From Ganoderma boninense (lineage: Eukaryota > Basidiomycota > Agaricomycetes > Polyporales > Polyporaceae), in assembly GCA_002900995.3 (NCBI GenBank), contig CM035308.1:4177053-4241052 (forward strand): a stretch of DNA of 64,000 nucleotides, given 5' to 3'. The notes under the pieces were generated by a model, which ran no database searches, was not told the DNA's origin, and saw only the letters and a list, made by a program, of their open reading frames with translations. The translations under genes were made by a program, and so were the position numbers. Below are positions 34,525 to 47,381 of this stretch, one piece after another. Each line of letters opens with the position of its first letter. Position 1 is the first letter of the stretch.

Positions 34525-35754
34525 TACCCAGGCTGACGTAGCGGCCAACCTACTAACTCGCCAGAAGCTTAGATTCACTATCGCACCCTTTTCCCCTGTG
34601 AATCCATCCGTGCCAAGCGTCACATATCGTGTCCATTTATCTCCAGGCAAACATCCCAGCCCTAATATGCCAATGAAGCTTCTCCCCATCGGCCATCTCA
34701 CGCGCGCGATCTCCGTCTTCCTGTCCCACCCCTTGCCCTCGCGCACGCATCGGGAACGCTTCGCCTCGGCCTCCTACCCCCAGCAAAACCTTCTTCCCTC
34801 CCCGGCACTCGCTTGTCCCCCGTGCCTGACCTGCGGGGTTCTTGCCGCTCTGGCCCTGCTCGACGCGCTTCTCCCCACTCCGACTCCCTGGGCCGCCTCT
34901 ATATTCCATGTCCCAGCCAAAGCGCGGCCCTGTCCGTTTTCCTGCCTCCCTTCCCTCGGCGCAATCGTGGTCGAGACCCCGCACCACTGCATGCGGACGT
35001 CATTCATCTCGCACGTTCCGTCCGCCCCTCCCATTCAGCGTCGTGGTGTGAGCCCGCGGCGATGCAGACGTGCCTCGCAGGGCAGAACAACGATGCCGGC
35101 GTGGTGCACCGACGTGCCGAGCCCTCACTCCGTCGCGATCCATGTGCGCGGAGCGACTCTCGGCAGCCTCGAGGTGCGCGGCGCACGCGCGCGTCCGCCG
35201 CCTCCCCTACATACGCGAGCCCCCCCATGCTGCGATGTCAACATGGACGTGGGCATCAGCATTCATTCATTAACCGGGGACGCGGTGCTTGCGGTGGTAT
35301 CGCCGCGCCCGGCTCGCGCCTTCCCCGCACTCGCCTCGCCCTCGGCCTCGCATTCGCACCCCCGCCCGCTCCGAATGAATCGCAGTCGCGAACAAGGACA
35401 AGATTGCGGTGCGGCGGGGTGGATCTTGGGCGTTATTGGGCTCGCGGGCGCGTGTGCGCGCGCGGCGACGACGGTGCCTGGCCCCGAGCTTCATATTCAC
35501 TCGCTCTGAGTCTATGGCACAATGGTCACTTATCCCCGCCCTTCCTCCCACACCCACATCAATCAAGGCGCGCGATGCGTCCTTCGAGCCCCTGGGCCCT
35601 GGCACCCCCGGCACCACATAGCATAACCACCCCGTGCTGATGCCACTGCCCTGAGCCCGAGCGCACGCCCCCGACGGCGTGCCGCAGAACCACACGCAGT
35701 GACAGATGGCCGGCGGGGGGGGGGGGCATGGAACGTCGTGCGGCCCTTCCGTAG
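34525..35754. other. GC-rich region without a supported gene
   Basis: A 303-codon open frame (34598-35509) exists, but it is rich in Arg, Pro and Ala with long frames open on the other strand too, as GC-rich DNA produces by chance. A 12-G run lies at 35715-35726. Confidence 0.45.
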
Positions 35755-36325
35755 ATGACCACCGAACACGGGCTCGAGACTGCCACTCTTGCCTCCCCTG
35801 AAACTGACATCATCAGCAAATCGTCCAAATCACTTGACAGCTTGACAGGACTTGATGCCACTTAATAACCCTTATCCAGGTGATTCAAGCTTTTTCAAGT
35901 CGCTCTGGCTAGCCCTGAATCAGGAGGTTCATTTCTGGCCCAGAGCGACGACAAGTGGTATTCAGGAGCAGCAAGTACATCCAAGTATCTAGCCAGTGCA
36001 CTCAAGTGGGATTCAGAACACGTTCTACACCTGTACAATAGGCGCTTGGCAACGGAGCATAGGCAAACATTACAATATTAGAACAGCTGGGAACAGCATG
36101 CAAAACAGCATGCAAATGGTATAGTATCAGAGTGAGAGCGAAAGGAGCAGTGTTTCGGAGGGAGTGGGAGGAAATGAATGAAAGGAAGATGGAAAGGTGC
36201 GCGACTGGGAACGTACACCGACAACCATGAGAGGCGGTGGCCGACTGACCAAGGTTCTTGTTTCACGGAGCTCGCTGTGATTGCATAAGTCGAAATACAA
36301 GTTACAGAATTCCCTTCCGACGCAC

Positions 36326-38565
36326 CTAGTTGATGGCATCGCCAGCCCACTCGACTCCTCCCATCTCCTGGCACTTGTCCTTGTCGGCAACATCATCATT
36401 GTCGTCGTTGTCGTCATTGTTGTTGTCGTCGTCAATCCCCGCATGCCCTATCAATGGCACATCCTTGCGCTCATCCGACCCATCAAGCTCGTCGAGCTCA
36501 TCGTCTGAGTCGACGCTGTAGCCACGACGAACCTTGTCAGCTTTTGCGAGGATCTTGTCCCACTTCGCCTCGGTGAGGTTTGTAATGCCCTCGAGGTATT
36601 GTTGGGCAGAAGCGCCCCACGCCTTGTCCGAAAACTTGCCTTCCTTGGTACGGGAAGGGGGGGGGCACATATGAGCCTGTGCGCCACATCTTGAGGGCGC
36701 ATTCAACCTGTTGAAGATAGACGTATTCCAGGGTTCAACGAAAGAAGCCGAGTTGAACAGTAAATGGCGAAAACGTACGGCAACCACGGTAAGTGCAAGG
36801 GTGTTGCAAGGCCAGTCTCAGATTTGATCGCCACTCTTGCCAATGCGATTGAGATGGTACACGAATGTCTCAGCGATGAGCGTAGATTGGTAGAGGCCAT
36901 GCTTCTTCTGGCAGATGATGAGAGCTTCAACGCGAGGACAGGTGCAAGCCAACAGATGCGTGAATACTGAATGGAACTCACCAGGTTCTTGCCATCGTCG
37001 CTTTGCGTGGTATGCTCGTAACGAAAGAGGAAGCCATTCGCTGCGCTCGTCGCCCACTCGACATAATCCGCTCTCGCCTCCGTGGACGAAAAGCGCCTGG
37101 ATTGCATATAACGACTCACGACGTCCACCGCCTCATTACCAACTCCATTGCGATACTCCGATAGCTTCTGCTTCGCCTGCAATATTCATTAGTGTAACTC
37201 TGTTGCAAAATAAGTGTTTCGAATACTCACCACTTCATAGAAGGGCTGACGTGGAGCAATATAGATCACAAGCTCCTGTGGGAAGGACTGTTCTGCGAGA
37301 TCCTTCATTGCACCGACGAGGTTGACGCCGGTGAGCTTCCAGGGCCCACTGGCGGTGTTGCTGACGAAATTGATGAGCTTGGGGGTGAAGATGTGGGTAA
37401 ACGTGCCACTGAATGAGCCCAACATAGGCTCGAGCTGACGCATGGTCCACCCGCCTTTGGGAGTGGCCGTCGAGGCGAGTGCATACACGCCAGCGTTCGG
37501 GGAAGGGGTGCTTGCTGCTGGCACAGGATTGGCTGCGACATCAACGAGCTCGAGCTGGAGATTGATACTCTATCCGCAGGAGCGACGGCAGGTGAGTGCA
37601 GCAGAAAAAGACGAGGAGTGAATGCTGATACGATGCTTACCTTGGACCCAGTTGTAGCCTCGATGGCGCTGTCATGCTTGGTGGATGCAGCGTCCACATC
37701 ATCAAGCTCGAACCCACTGACATCCTTGACGAACACGCCTTGAGGTAAGTTGGGAGACACCGTATTGGTGGCAGATGGGACAGAGATTGAGACGGGACGT
37801 GAGGACGAAGAGGTTCGGGTGGCCGCGAGAGGTGAAGCAAACTTCGCTGTGGCGGCTGACGTGGGATCAGACGGGCGGTTTGGCTTCCCCTTTTTGGCGG
37901 ATCTATAATTCCAGGTAAACTTCAGCCAAACACATGTACACACGGTAACAGCCTTACTCGTCTTCGCCAAGGCCCTCCGACTTGCATTTCTTTGCCTGGG
38001 TGCTAGCTTGGCTCAGAGTCTTGCCAACGTTTGCGACAGCAGCCGCAACTGCGACGGCGGCAGAGGTCTTGCTGCTACCTAGCTGGCTGGTGAGTGCATA
38101 ATACTAGTATCTAGTAGTGACTCTGTGCTTACCGAGAGCTTCAAGGTCCTCACGGCGAAGACGCTTAACACGTCTGGGTTGGATGCACTGACCGCCGGTA
38201 GGAGTCTCCTCGGAGCTGTCGTCGTCTATGGCGGCATGGCCGTCAGCCTTTGAGGCGGGGGGAGAAGGTTTAACGGGGAGAGGAGTTAGAGGTGCACCTT
38301 GGACCTGCTTCTTGCTGACAGGCTGGCCAGGAGGAGGACGAGCGGCATGCGTGGCGTTCTCCTTTTCCTGGGCATCTAAGTCGCGCTGGAGCTCTTGAAG
38401 CTTATGCAGATTGTCTTCGTTTCGCTTCAGCAGGGCACGCTGTTTGGCCTCGATCTTGGCCTTCTCGCGAGCAACTTCCGAAGTGGAACGGCGGGTCTGC
38501 TTGGCATCGAGGACCGGGGCCGCAGGGTGGCGATTAGCAGTAGAACGCTGAGGACGGGTGGACAT
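36326..38565 (-). pseudogene. Plavaka accessory protein of P1, frameshifted
   Basis: Homologue of the gene at 47382-49593. The N-terminus begins MSTRPQRSTANRHPA and has a helical KR/EK-rich segment (REKAKIEAKQRALLKR). A Ser/Pro linker follows, then QLEPMLGSFSGTFTHIFTPKL, RQPFYEV, QKLSEYRNGVGNEAVDVV and KHGLYQSTLIAETFVYHL. The C-terminus is WDKILAKADKVRRG followed by an Asp-rich tail. The frame breaks at a run of nine C (36657-36665 on plus), where the length is off by one. A homopolymer error in the assembly would look the same. Function unknown; the family always sits head to head with the transposase in P1 and P2. Confidence 0.75.
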
Positions 38566-39024
38566 AGTTGGGAGGGGCAAAGAGTGTTGAGAGGATAACG
38601 ATGCAGCGTCGATGGGCTAGGATGATGGAGGGAAACAGAGAGAGAAGAGATGGGCACGGTAAGCCAACGACAGTGACTATAAGGGACTCAGGCTGGCTGA
38701 TAAGATGCGGAACTAGCCAACAATGGCCATTATTTGTCAGAGCTCATGGACCGATCGTACCCCTCTGTTGGTGCGTTTTCAAGTGCATTCAAACTCCTTC
38801 GACTCTTGGACTAATTCTTTTCATCTTCCGAAAGGAATTTGGGCTGTCTGCCAGGCACGTCCACGGTCGGCCGTCGACCCCGTGGATCTTGTTAGCTGAC
38901 TCGACGCTCCACCGCCTCAGGCTCACTTTCCAACCCCCCACCCTGCCTCTCGCAGTCCTAGGACATTTCCGAGTCTCTAGCAGCTTCTCTTCTCTTGCCA
39001 GTTTTGCACTCCCTGAACATCTTC
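38566..39024. promoter_or_regulatory. Divergent promoter region of P1
   Basis: 459 bases between the two start codons. CTATAAGG near 38676 could serve as a TATA box. Confidence 0.4.
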
Positions 39025-42000
39025 ATGGCTCGTCCCCCACGTCGAAAACAGCACAACCCTCACCAACTACAGTGTCCGCACTGCAAGGACAAGGAGAAGT
39101 GGTGTAAGAACCTGTCGGGCCTAACACAGCACATCAATGCAGTTCACCTCGACCTGTTCCACTCAGCTACGGTCGATAATCCCCTTCCATCACCAGCACC
39201 CTCGTCAGCTCCCACTTCACCTACAGCCTTGCTCGACGATGCTGCGAATAGCTCTAACGAACCTCAAAACATCCTTCCCGAGGATCCCGAACAGTTGGAG
39301 GCGGATGACGTTGATCGCGATGCTCCGGGAGTGTGGGAGCCTCACCCCAAACTCAACGGTGTGTACTAGTATATTCAAGGCCTATTCGAATTAACGTGAT
39401 TGCCTCCAAGGCATGCCCTGCGATTCGGATGGAGCTCAGCTCCCTCCGAATACGGACGTGCCTCCGCGCACGAATGCAGTCCCCAGAAATTGGACTCCTT
39501 TCTCAAATCGTGTAGAGTTCGAGCTTGCTGAATTTCTTTTCAAGCGGGAGCAGATGCCGCAGTCCAACATTTCATTCTTGATGGATCTCTGGGCTGCAGA
39601 CGTCATGCAACATGGTGGTCGGCCTCCATTCGCGGACCACGCTGACATGTACCGGACGATCGATGGCATAGCCTTGGGCGATGCTCCGTGGTTGTGTCTC
39701 AGGATCCGTTACACAGGGCCCCGACCAGCGACTAACATTCCTCAATGGATGATGGAGGTCTACGAGATCTGGTATCGGGACCCTCGCAAAATTGCGATCA
39801 GCATGCTCGCCAACCCGGACTTCAAAGGGTGCTTCGATGTTTCCCCTTACCGCGAGTTCACAAGGGCTGGAGAACGTTGGTATGGAAACGTTATGTCAGG
39901 AAATTGGGCGTGGAGGATTGCGGTGCGTCTTTTTGGGTCTGAGTCTCTCAGAAATTTCCATAGTCTTTGAACATGGCGGGCCAACGTTGCAGGATGCTAT
40001 CGCCAGGGAAGTCGCCGGAAGTGTGGGAGCAATGGTTGTCCCGTTCGTATTCGGTAGCGACAAGACAACTGTGTCTGTCGCCACAGGCCAAAATGACTTT
40101 TATCCCTTGTACATGTCGCTCGCAAACTTCGACAATAGTGTGCATCGTGCGCATCGTGATTCTGTTATCCCTATCGCTTTTCTCGCCATCCCCAAGGGTA
40201 TGTGCTGCATCTCCTGTATTCCGCGCATTTCATGAACAATGAAGACAAGAGCTGAGCATGCACTTACAGCGGAGCGAAAGCATGCTGACACGTCCGCTTT
40301 TCGGCGCTTCAAGCGCCAACTATTCCACTCAAGCCTCGGTGCCATCCTCCAGTCGCTTCTTCCTGGCATGCACACCCCGGAGGTTGTTCGCTGCCCTGAC
40401 GGACATTATTGTCGAGTTGTCTGGGCCTTGGGCCTTACATTGCTGACTACCCAGAACAGGTTCTAGTTGTGAACATTGTCCAAGGATGGTGCCCTGCATA
40501 TGTCTGTTCTGTTTGTTGCTTGCACATATTTATCTCATTCGCTCTTTTTGTAGGTGTTACAAGACTCCTAACAACCTCGATACTCCCGAGCCTGGCCAAA
40601 AACGGTCACGGCGCTATTCTGAACAGCTAGGCACTGTGTTTGAGCCGAAGGTCCTATGGGATGATTGGGGTATCGTCTCGGATGTTATTGTGAGTGCGAT
40701 CAACACGACCATGTGCCAGTATGTGGTCCTGTCTGACCAGAGGCTTCTTCAGCCCTTCACAGCTGGATTTCCACGAGCGGACATCCACGAGCTGCTTTCA
40801 GGCGACCTCCTCCACCAGCTTATCAAGGGCACATTCAAGGACCACCTCGTCTCATGGGTTGGCGAGTATCTGACTGTGACGCATGGCGAAGCCCGTGGGA
40901 AGGAACTGCTAGACGAGATTGACTGGCGGTGAGTGTTTCATAGTATCATATCTTGCTCTGAGGTTCCCGATGGTGCCTGACGGAGCCGTAATTTATGTTG
41001 TAGATTGGCTGCAACACCTCCGTTTCCTGGCCTGCGAAATTTCAAGCAAGGTTGAGACTTCAAGCAATGGACTGGAGACGACTCTAAAGGGCTTATGAAG
41101 GTGTGCCTCCGACAGTTAGGCTTACGTCCCACTCCTGTTCTGACATACATTCTAGATCTATTTACCTGCACTGTCCGGAATCGTCCCACCCGAGATCGTG
41201 CGCACGATCGCAGCGTACTTAGAGTTTTGCTACCTCGCTCGGCGCCCATTCCTTACCGACTCTACACTCACCAAGATGGAGGAGGCGCGCAATCGATTCC
41301 ATGTGTATCGAGAAATATTCAAGACGAGCGGTGTTCGACCCGACGGATTCTCGCTTCCTCGACAGCACGCGCTCGACCACTACATTCAACACATTCAAAA
41401 CTTCGGTGCTCCCAACGGCCTTTGCTCTTCCATCACCGAAGCCAAGCATATCAAGGCGGTCAAGGAACCATGGCGACATTCGAACCGCTATGATGCCCTT
41501 GGCCAGATGCTGCTGACGAACCAGCGCCTTGAGAAGATTGCCTATGCTCACGCAGATTTCTCGGCTCGCGGTATGCTCTCAGGCACCTGTCTATCGGAGG
41601 CCATCGCCGCGCTAGCACTCACTCAACCTGCCGCTGACAATCACCCTCCTGAAGTTGCCGCAGCTATCTCTGATGAAGGTCTATTCGACGACGACCCGTA
41701 CATTGACCCACCATCAGATGATGATTGGGAAGACGGCAATGGTGATGAACGCCACTACCCACACAACGACACCGATGACGATGCCCCGCCAGAAAGATGG
41801 TCGTGCCAGTGGAGATGCAGACTCGGAGCCTGTAGCCCGAGACCTCGAAGACGGGGCCATTGGTGGCCCGCGGGTAAGCGGATTTGTTGTTCTAGCTCGC
41901 AAACCTCGTAAGTTATTTACTTGTTGACAGCAATTGATGTTTCTAATCGGCGACCCATTCGTGCCAGAGCCGCGATACCCTAGAACAGTAGACGAACTCG

Positions 42001-42644
42001 GGCATCACATCGGCATACCCTTGCTTCCATCCCTCGTGTCCCGGTTTCTCTTTCAACAAATCTATCCCAATCTCGACATACCTGACGACCCGAATGCCCT
42101 CCCCATCTGTCCCTCCCGCATCTATGTCTACCACTCAGCAGCCGCCACTTTCTATGCGCCCAGCGACCCTTCTGGAGTTGGTGGTATGCATCGCGAACAT
42201 ATTCGTGCCACCCCGTCCTGGCGCAAAGGACCCCCTCGCTACGACTGCGTACTTGTCGGCGCAGATCCTACCCAGCACGGATTTCGAAGCCTCATGGTCG
42301 CCCGCATCCGTCTCTTTGTTTCTTTCCGTTATATTGATTCACAGTTGATAATGGACGAAGCTCGCGATTTCTCATGTGCCCTCGTTGAGTGGTTTTCAGC
42401 CATTGGCGATGAGCCGGACGAGGACACTGGTCTTTGGGTCATTGAACCTGATCTCGATGTGAATGGGCAACGCGTTCTCGACATCATTCATATCAATACC
42501 ATATTTCGTAGTGCTCACATCATCCCCGTTCACGGTTCTCATCGTATACCTCCGTTCATGCAGGCTTCGGATGCTCTCGATTCATTTAGTGCATACTTCG
42601 TCAACAAATATGCAGACCATCACGCACATGAGGAGATCTATTAG
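39025..42644 (+). pseudogene. Plavaka transposase of P1, frameshifted
   Basis: It starts with a C2H2 zinc finger (CPHCKDKEKWCKN to QHINAVH). Downstream are FELAEFLFKREQMPQ, MEVYEIWYRDPRKIA, VVPFVFGSDKTTVSVATGQ, CPDGHYCRVVW, FKDHLVSWVGEYL, PRQHALDHYIQHIQNFGAPN, KHIKAVKEPWR and the C-terminal DIIHINTIFRSAHIIPV and AYFVNKYADHHAHEEI, ending at 42644. These are hallmarks of the fungal Plavaka transposases. Frame breaks lie near 40430 (a missing base before LGPYIADYPEQV) and near 41790 (before SGPRVSGFVVLARKP-type sequence). Several introns are removed cleanly elsewhere. It is non-functional as it stands, unless the indels are sequencing errors. Confidence 0.85.
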
Positions 42645-43335
42645 TGTTATTGTATCACTACGTACTATGCTCGTATATTATCGCATTATCAACAGGGGGT
42701 CGCTGAAGTCTTCGAAAGCGGAGGCACGGCGGCCGCAGCTGACTTGATCATGTCTGTAGACCAGTGGACGAGCGCTACCTGTCTTGGATCTAGCGCTAAC
42801 CGAGCGCGGACCAGTGTTATCCAGTGGTGGCCAGGGCACCAGTGCCATCAAGGTTCTGTCAGTGCCACCAAGGTGTTAAGTAGCATCAAGTGCGGCCAAG
42901 TCCCGGACGATTTGCTGATGATGGACATGGGGAAGATACCCGACTGGCTTCTCGCCCATCCCGAACTTTGCAAACGGGGAATCATCGTACATGAGCCATT
43001 GCAACCGGTGGGCATCCCCCCGCTCAAGGCTCATCAATTCCACTTCACTAAACACCCAGTTCAACATAGTTTACAGTATATCAGACGGAGTGGGTCCCAG
43101 AGGGGCCCATTCACATCAGGAATCCGTCCGGTACTTGACCGGACTTATTTCTACTGGACCTCTTGACGGGACTGGAAAAACCTTGATTGGGCTGATGCGC
43201 CCTGAGCACTTGACAGGCCTGGACAAGGAGGGCATAAGCGCCAGGTTTCTTGGGTGCGAGTGCGCAAGGAGGCGCAAGATTGGTTATAGGCTAAAGCGGC
43301 GAGACTAGGATTACAATTGTATGACTCCTAAAACA

Positions 43336-46300
43336 CTAGAATACTTCCTCGTGTGCATGGTGGTCAGCGTACCTGTTTACGTAGTATGCACGAAAGGAAT
43401 CTAAAGTATCTGAAAACTTCATGTACGGAGGAACTGGTTGCTCGCCAAAGACAGGAAGAAGATGGGCACTGCGAAAGATGGTTTTGACATCTATCACGTC
43501 CAGAACTCGTGCGCCATCAGCATCTAAATCGGGTTCTACAATCCAAAGTCCAGTCTCCTCATCGGGCTCATCATCTGTCGCCGAAAACCACTCTACCATG
43601 GCACACGACAGGTCCTGTAACTCAGTTGCATCAATCGAAGGGATGCAGAGGCGAAATGAGAAAAAAAGTCGAACTCGAGCAACGAGCAAGCTCCGAAAGC
43701 CCCGCTGGGAAGGGTCAGAACCGACAAAGACACAGTCATATCGGGGTGGACCTTTGCGCCATGAGGGTGTGGCTCGGATGTGCTCCCGATGCATACCACC
43801 GATGCCTGAGGGATCGCTTGGCGCATAGAATGTGGCAACCGCTGAGTGAAAGACGTGAATGCGAAAGGAACAGTCAGGAAGAGAAGAAGGATCCTCTGGA
43901 ATGTCCGAGTCTGGATGTAGTTTCTGGAAAATGAAGCGCGAGACGAGAAAAGGGAGTGAAGGGATGTTGACATGTGTGGCAAGTTCACTAACCCAACGCG
44001 GGTAGTGTGCCTCTGCAGCATATAGCTGATATGAATGGGAGACTCGGGATGCAATAGATAAGTAGGACACTCACAAGGTTTGCGTGCGAGAACAACGAAT
44101 CCGCTGACTCTCGGCCCAGACACAACTCCATCGCCTAATTCCTCTCCGCCCTGTCCCATTAACTCGTTGGCAGCATCCACATCTACTTCATCTGCACCTG
44201 GTGCTGGTCGTTCAAGGCCAGAATCTGCGGTGTTTCGAGCTGCGCGGCGACCATGAGTGCTGTCGTCACCATGGTTATCTTCGCCATCCGAGTGGGGGTT
44301 GTCGTCGACGTCGTCGTCCAAGGGGTCTTCGTATGGGTCGTCTTCATACTCCGGGTCGTCTCCTAGTCCTGCAGGGGCATCCTCGGCGCCATCACCATGT
44401 TCGTCGCTGTCCTCGGGAAGGTGAAGAGCTGCGATCGCAGCAGACAGGCATGTCCCAGAGAGCATCCCCCGAGCAGCGAAGTCAGCACGAGCCCCAGTGA
44501 GCTTCTCGTTACGTTGGTTGGTGAGGAGCATCTGACCGAGGGCCTCGTAGTGATTGGATCGACGCCACGGCTCTTTGACGGCCTTGATGTGCTTCGCCTC
44601 CGTGATCGACGTGCACAGCCCGTTTGGTGCACCGAAGTTTCGAATGTGCTGCAAGTAGTGGTTGAGCGAATGTTGTCGAGGGAGAGAGAACCCATCCGGA
44701 CGGACGCCACTGGTCTTGAAGATGGTTCGGTACTTGTGAAAGCGCTGTCGTGCGTCCTCCATTTGGTGTAATGTGGACTCCGTAAGGTATGCTCGTCGCG
44801 CAAGGTAACAGAATTCTAAGAATGCACCCATAGCTCGCACTACATCCTCAGGAACAATGCCGGAGATTGCTGGGAGGTAGATCTGCGATTTGGCAATGTG
44901 TTAGATTCGAAAGAAAAGCTCGTAGGCAAGTTGAGAGGTTGGTTATACCTTCATGAGGCCTTTCGAGTTGTCGCCAGTCCATTGCTTGAAGTCTCGACCC
45001 TGCTTGAAGTGACGCAGACCGGGGAAGGGCGGGGCTAGTGCGAGCCTATGCATGGGTATGTTAGCACGGACTTGTCAGTTCAAATGCGCAGAAAACGAAC
45101 TTACCGGCGGTCTATTTCGTCAAGCAGTTCCTTGGCGCGGGCTTCGCCGTGTGTAATCGCCAAATATTCGCCGATCCAGGTAACGAGATGGTCCTTGAAG
45201 GTGCCCTTGATGAGCTGGTGCAAGAGGTCGCCAGAGAGGAGCTCATATATATCTGCTCGGGGGAAGCCTTCTGTGAAAGGCTTGGGACCCATAAATTGGA
45301 CACTGTCACGCATAGCTACGGAGGCCTCAGAAGACGGCTTACAATGACATCCACAACAATTCCCCAGTCATCCCACAGCACGGGGGGCTCGATCATCCGA
45401 CAGAGCGCCTCTGTGTATGCTCGAGAACGGGCTCTCCCAGGCTGCTGTGCATCGAGCTCTTTGGGGTAGCTCTGGCATCTGCATGCATTCAGTTACGATT
45501 GGAAAGGCACCGTGGTTCATGAGCAAGGGAGAACTTACGCAGGACACCAGCCTTGGACTATGTTTGCAACCAGAACCTGTTCTGGATAGTCTGCGACGTA
45601 CGGGCCGATGCCCCAGATTGCACGGCGAAAGTGTCCATCTGGGCATCGAACGACCTCAGGCGTAAACATGCCGGGCTTGAGAGGCTGTAGGATCGCCGCA
45701 AGGCTGGTGTGGAAAAGCTGCCGGCGAAACCGTCGAAATGCTGCTGTGTCACCATACTTCCGCTCAGCTTTGAATCATTGTGAACGTTAGGTACTTGAGA
45801 TTCATGCTATACAAGAAAACATACCTTTGGGTATTGCAAGGAATGCAAGGGGGAGGACGGAGTCTCGATGCGCTCTGCGAGCACTGTTCTCGAGGTTTCC
45901 AAGGAACATATACAAAGGATAGTAGTCGTTTTGCCCGGTGGCGACGGAGACGGTAGTCTTGTCACTGCCAAACCCGAGGGGAACGAACATACTTCCTTCG
46001 CTGTTAGGCACGTCTGTGGCAATTGCGTCCTGAGAATGCCAGTCGAGCAGACACCTGGAGTCAGCACTATGAACAGTGGGTCATGGCAACTGATTCACGT
46101 ACCGCCTGCCTCCATGCCCAATTTCCCGACATAAGATTTCCAAAACGGCGCTCTCTCCCCTTCGTAAACTCACTATATGGAGTAGGACTGAACACACCAT
46201 TGAAGTCGGGGTTCATCAGCATGTTCTGGGCGACCGTACGAGGATCGCGGAACCATATCTCGTAAATCTCGTCCATCCACGCAGGAACAACCCCGTCTGG

Positions 46301-47012
46301 CCTGGGACCGGTGTATCGAACCTTGAGACATTGTCACGGGGCATCGCCATGGCTGATAGAGTCGATGACTCGGAACATCTCCGAATGGTTCTCAAATGGA
46401 GGCTCTCCGCCATACTTGACAACATCCGCCGCCCAGAGCTCTAAAAGGAATGAGATGTTGGTTTGGGACATCTGCTCGCGCTTGAAGAGGAACTCGGACA
46501 GTTCGAACTCGAGCCGGCTCCCGTACGGAGCCCAATCACCAGGCATTGCACTGGTGCGAGGCGGTGGTGGGGCATCGTCAGGAAGAGGAGCACCATTTGC
46601 ATCGCAAGGCGTAGCTACGATGACAACCTTATGAAATCTATTATGATGTAGAATACGAACATGACATACCGGTCAAGTGTGGGTGCGTCTCAATGGATCC
46701 TGGAGCATCAGTGTCATCGAGACGATCTGGGGGGCCGTCAGGTTGATCCTCGATGTTCAGGTGGTTCAGTGGACCGAGAGCTTCATCGGGTGCGATTGAA
46801 GCTCGTGAATGAGAATGAGGGGAACTGGGAGGAGGAGGGGATGGGGATCCGCGGGGATCGTCGACAGTTGTTGAGTGGAAGAGATCTAGATGGACGCTGT
46901 TGATGTGCTGCGTCAGCCCCCCTGGGCTTTTGCACCACTTCTCTGGCTTGACACAGTGCGGACACTTGAAGCCATGCCGTTGCTTTGTGGGTTTTTGAGC
47001 TCGTCGGTGCAT
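43336..47012 (-). pseudogene. Plavaka transposase of P2, nonsense codon
   Basis: It parallels P1. A C2H2 finger (CPHCVKPEKWCKS) opens the protein, which has the same order of blocks and ends DVIDVKTIFRSAHLLPV and NRYADHHAHEEVF at 43336. At 46334-46336 a TGA replaces the Trp codon after SHGDAP, where P1 reads GDAPWLCL. The reading frame continues without shift on the other side (KVRYTGPRPDG), so this is a single G-to-A nonsense change. The rest, including LARKPC and the acidic linker near 44300, is open. A readthrough or edited product cannot be excluded but is not expected. Confidence 0.85.
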
Positions 47013-47381
47013 GTAAGCGGAGACTGGTAGGAGGGATGCGGAGTCAAGCGCTGTACTCGAGGAGGAATAGATGGGGAAGGTGGAAAACGTTCGGATACAT
47101 TGACTGCCTGTAGGCTGTGCGGTTTCGGTAACAGTCAACATAATGTGGACTAGTGAGCACCTACTAGTGGGACTTTAAGTCCGCTGTACGCGACTGGCTG
47201 CCAGACGTGCGCACATGGCTCTCGCCCTGGAGCTACAGCCTACTCCACTACCGACCCAATCCTGACCTGAAATCTTATAAGTCAGCACGTCGCGATAGGC
47301 CACGATGCTCCCCTCTCACCTTTTCCCTCTCCCTCACCCACGCACTCAAACTCCCCCCACTCGACCCTCAAGTCCTCTGTC
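47013..47381. promoter_or_regulatory. Divergent promoter region of P2
   Basis: 369 bases between start codons. CTTATAAG at about 47274 is about 105 bases upstream of the accessory ATG. Confidence 0.5.

Larger units (their letters stand above)
35811..42920 (+). mobile_element. Plavaka-type (CACTA-related) transposon P1, 7110 bp
   Basis: The ends are CATCAGCAAATCGTCC at 35811 and its near-perfect inverse (GGACGATTTGCTGATG) at 42905-42920, flanked by AT at 35809-35810 and 42921-42922. It lies in exon 1 of the K3/K4 gene. It carries a plus-strand transposase and a divergent minus-strand accessory gene; both are frameshifted. P1 and P2 are arranged tail to tail, with only about 190 bp of host gene between them. 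Confidence 0.9.

Noticed and set aside
34598..35509. 303-codon open frame on plus
   Set aside because: GC-rich stretch with several long overlapping frames on both strands, Arg/Pro/Ala-biased composition and no domain motif. Best explained as chance.
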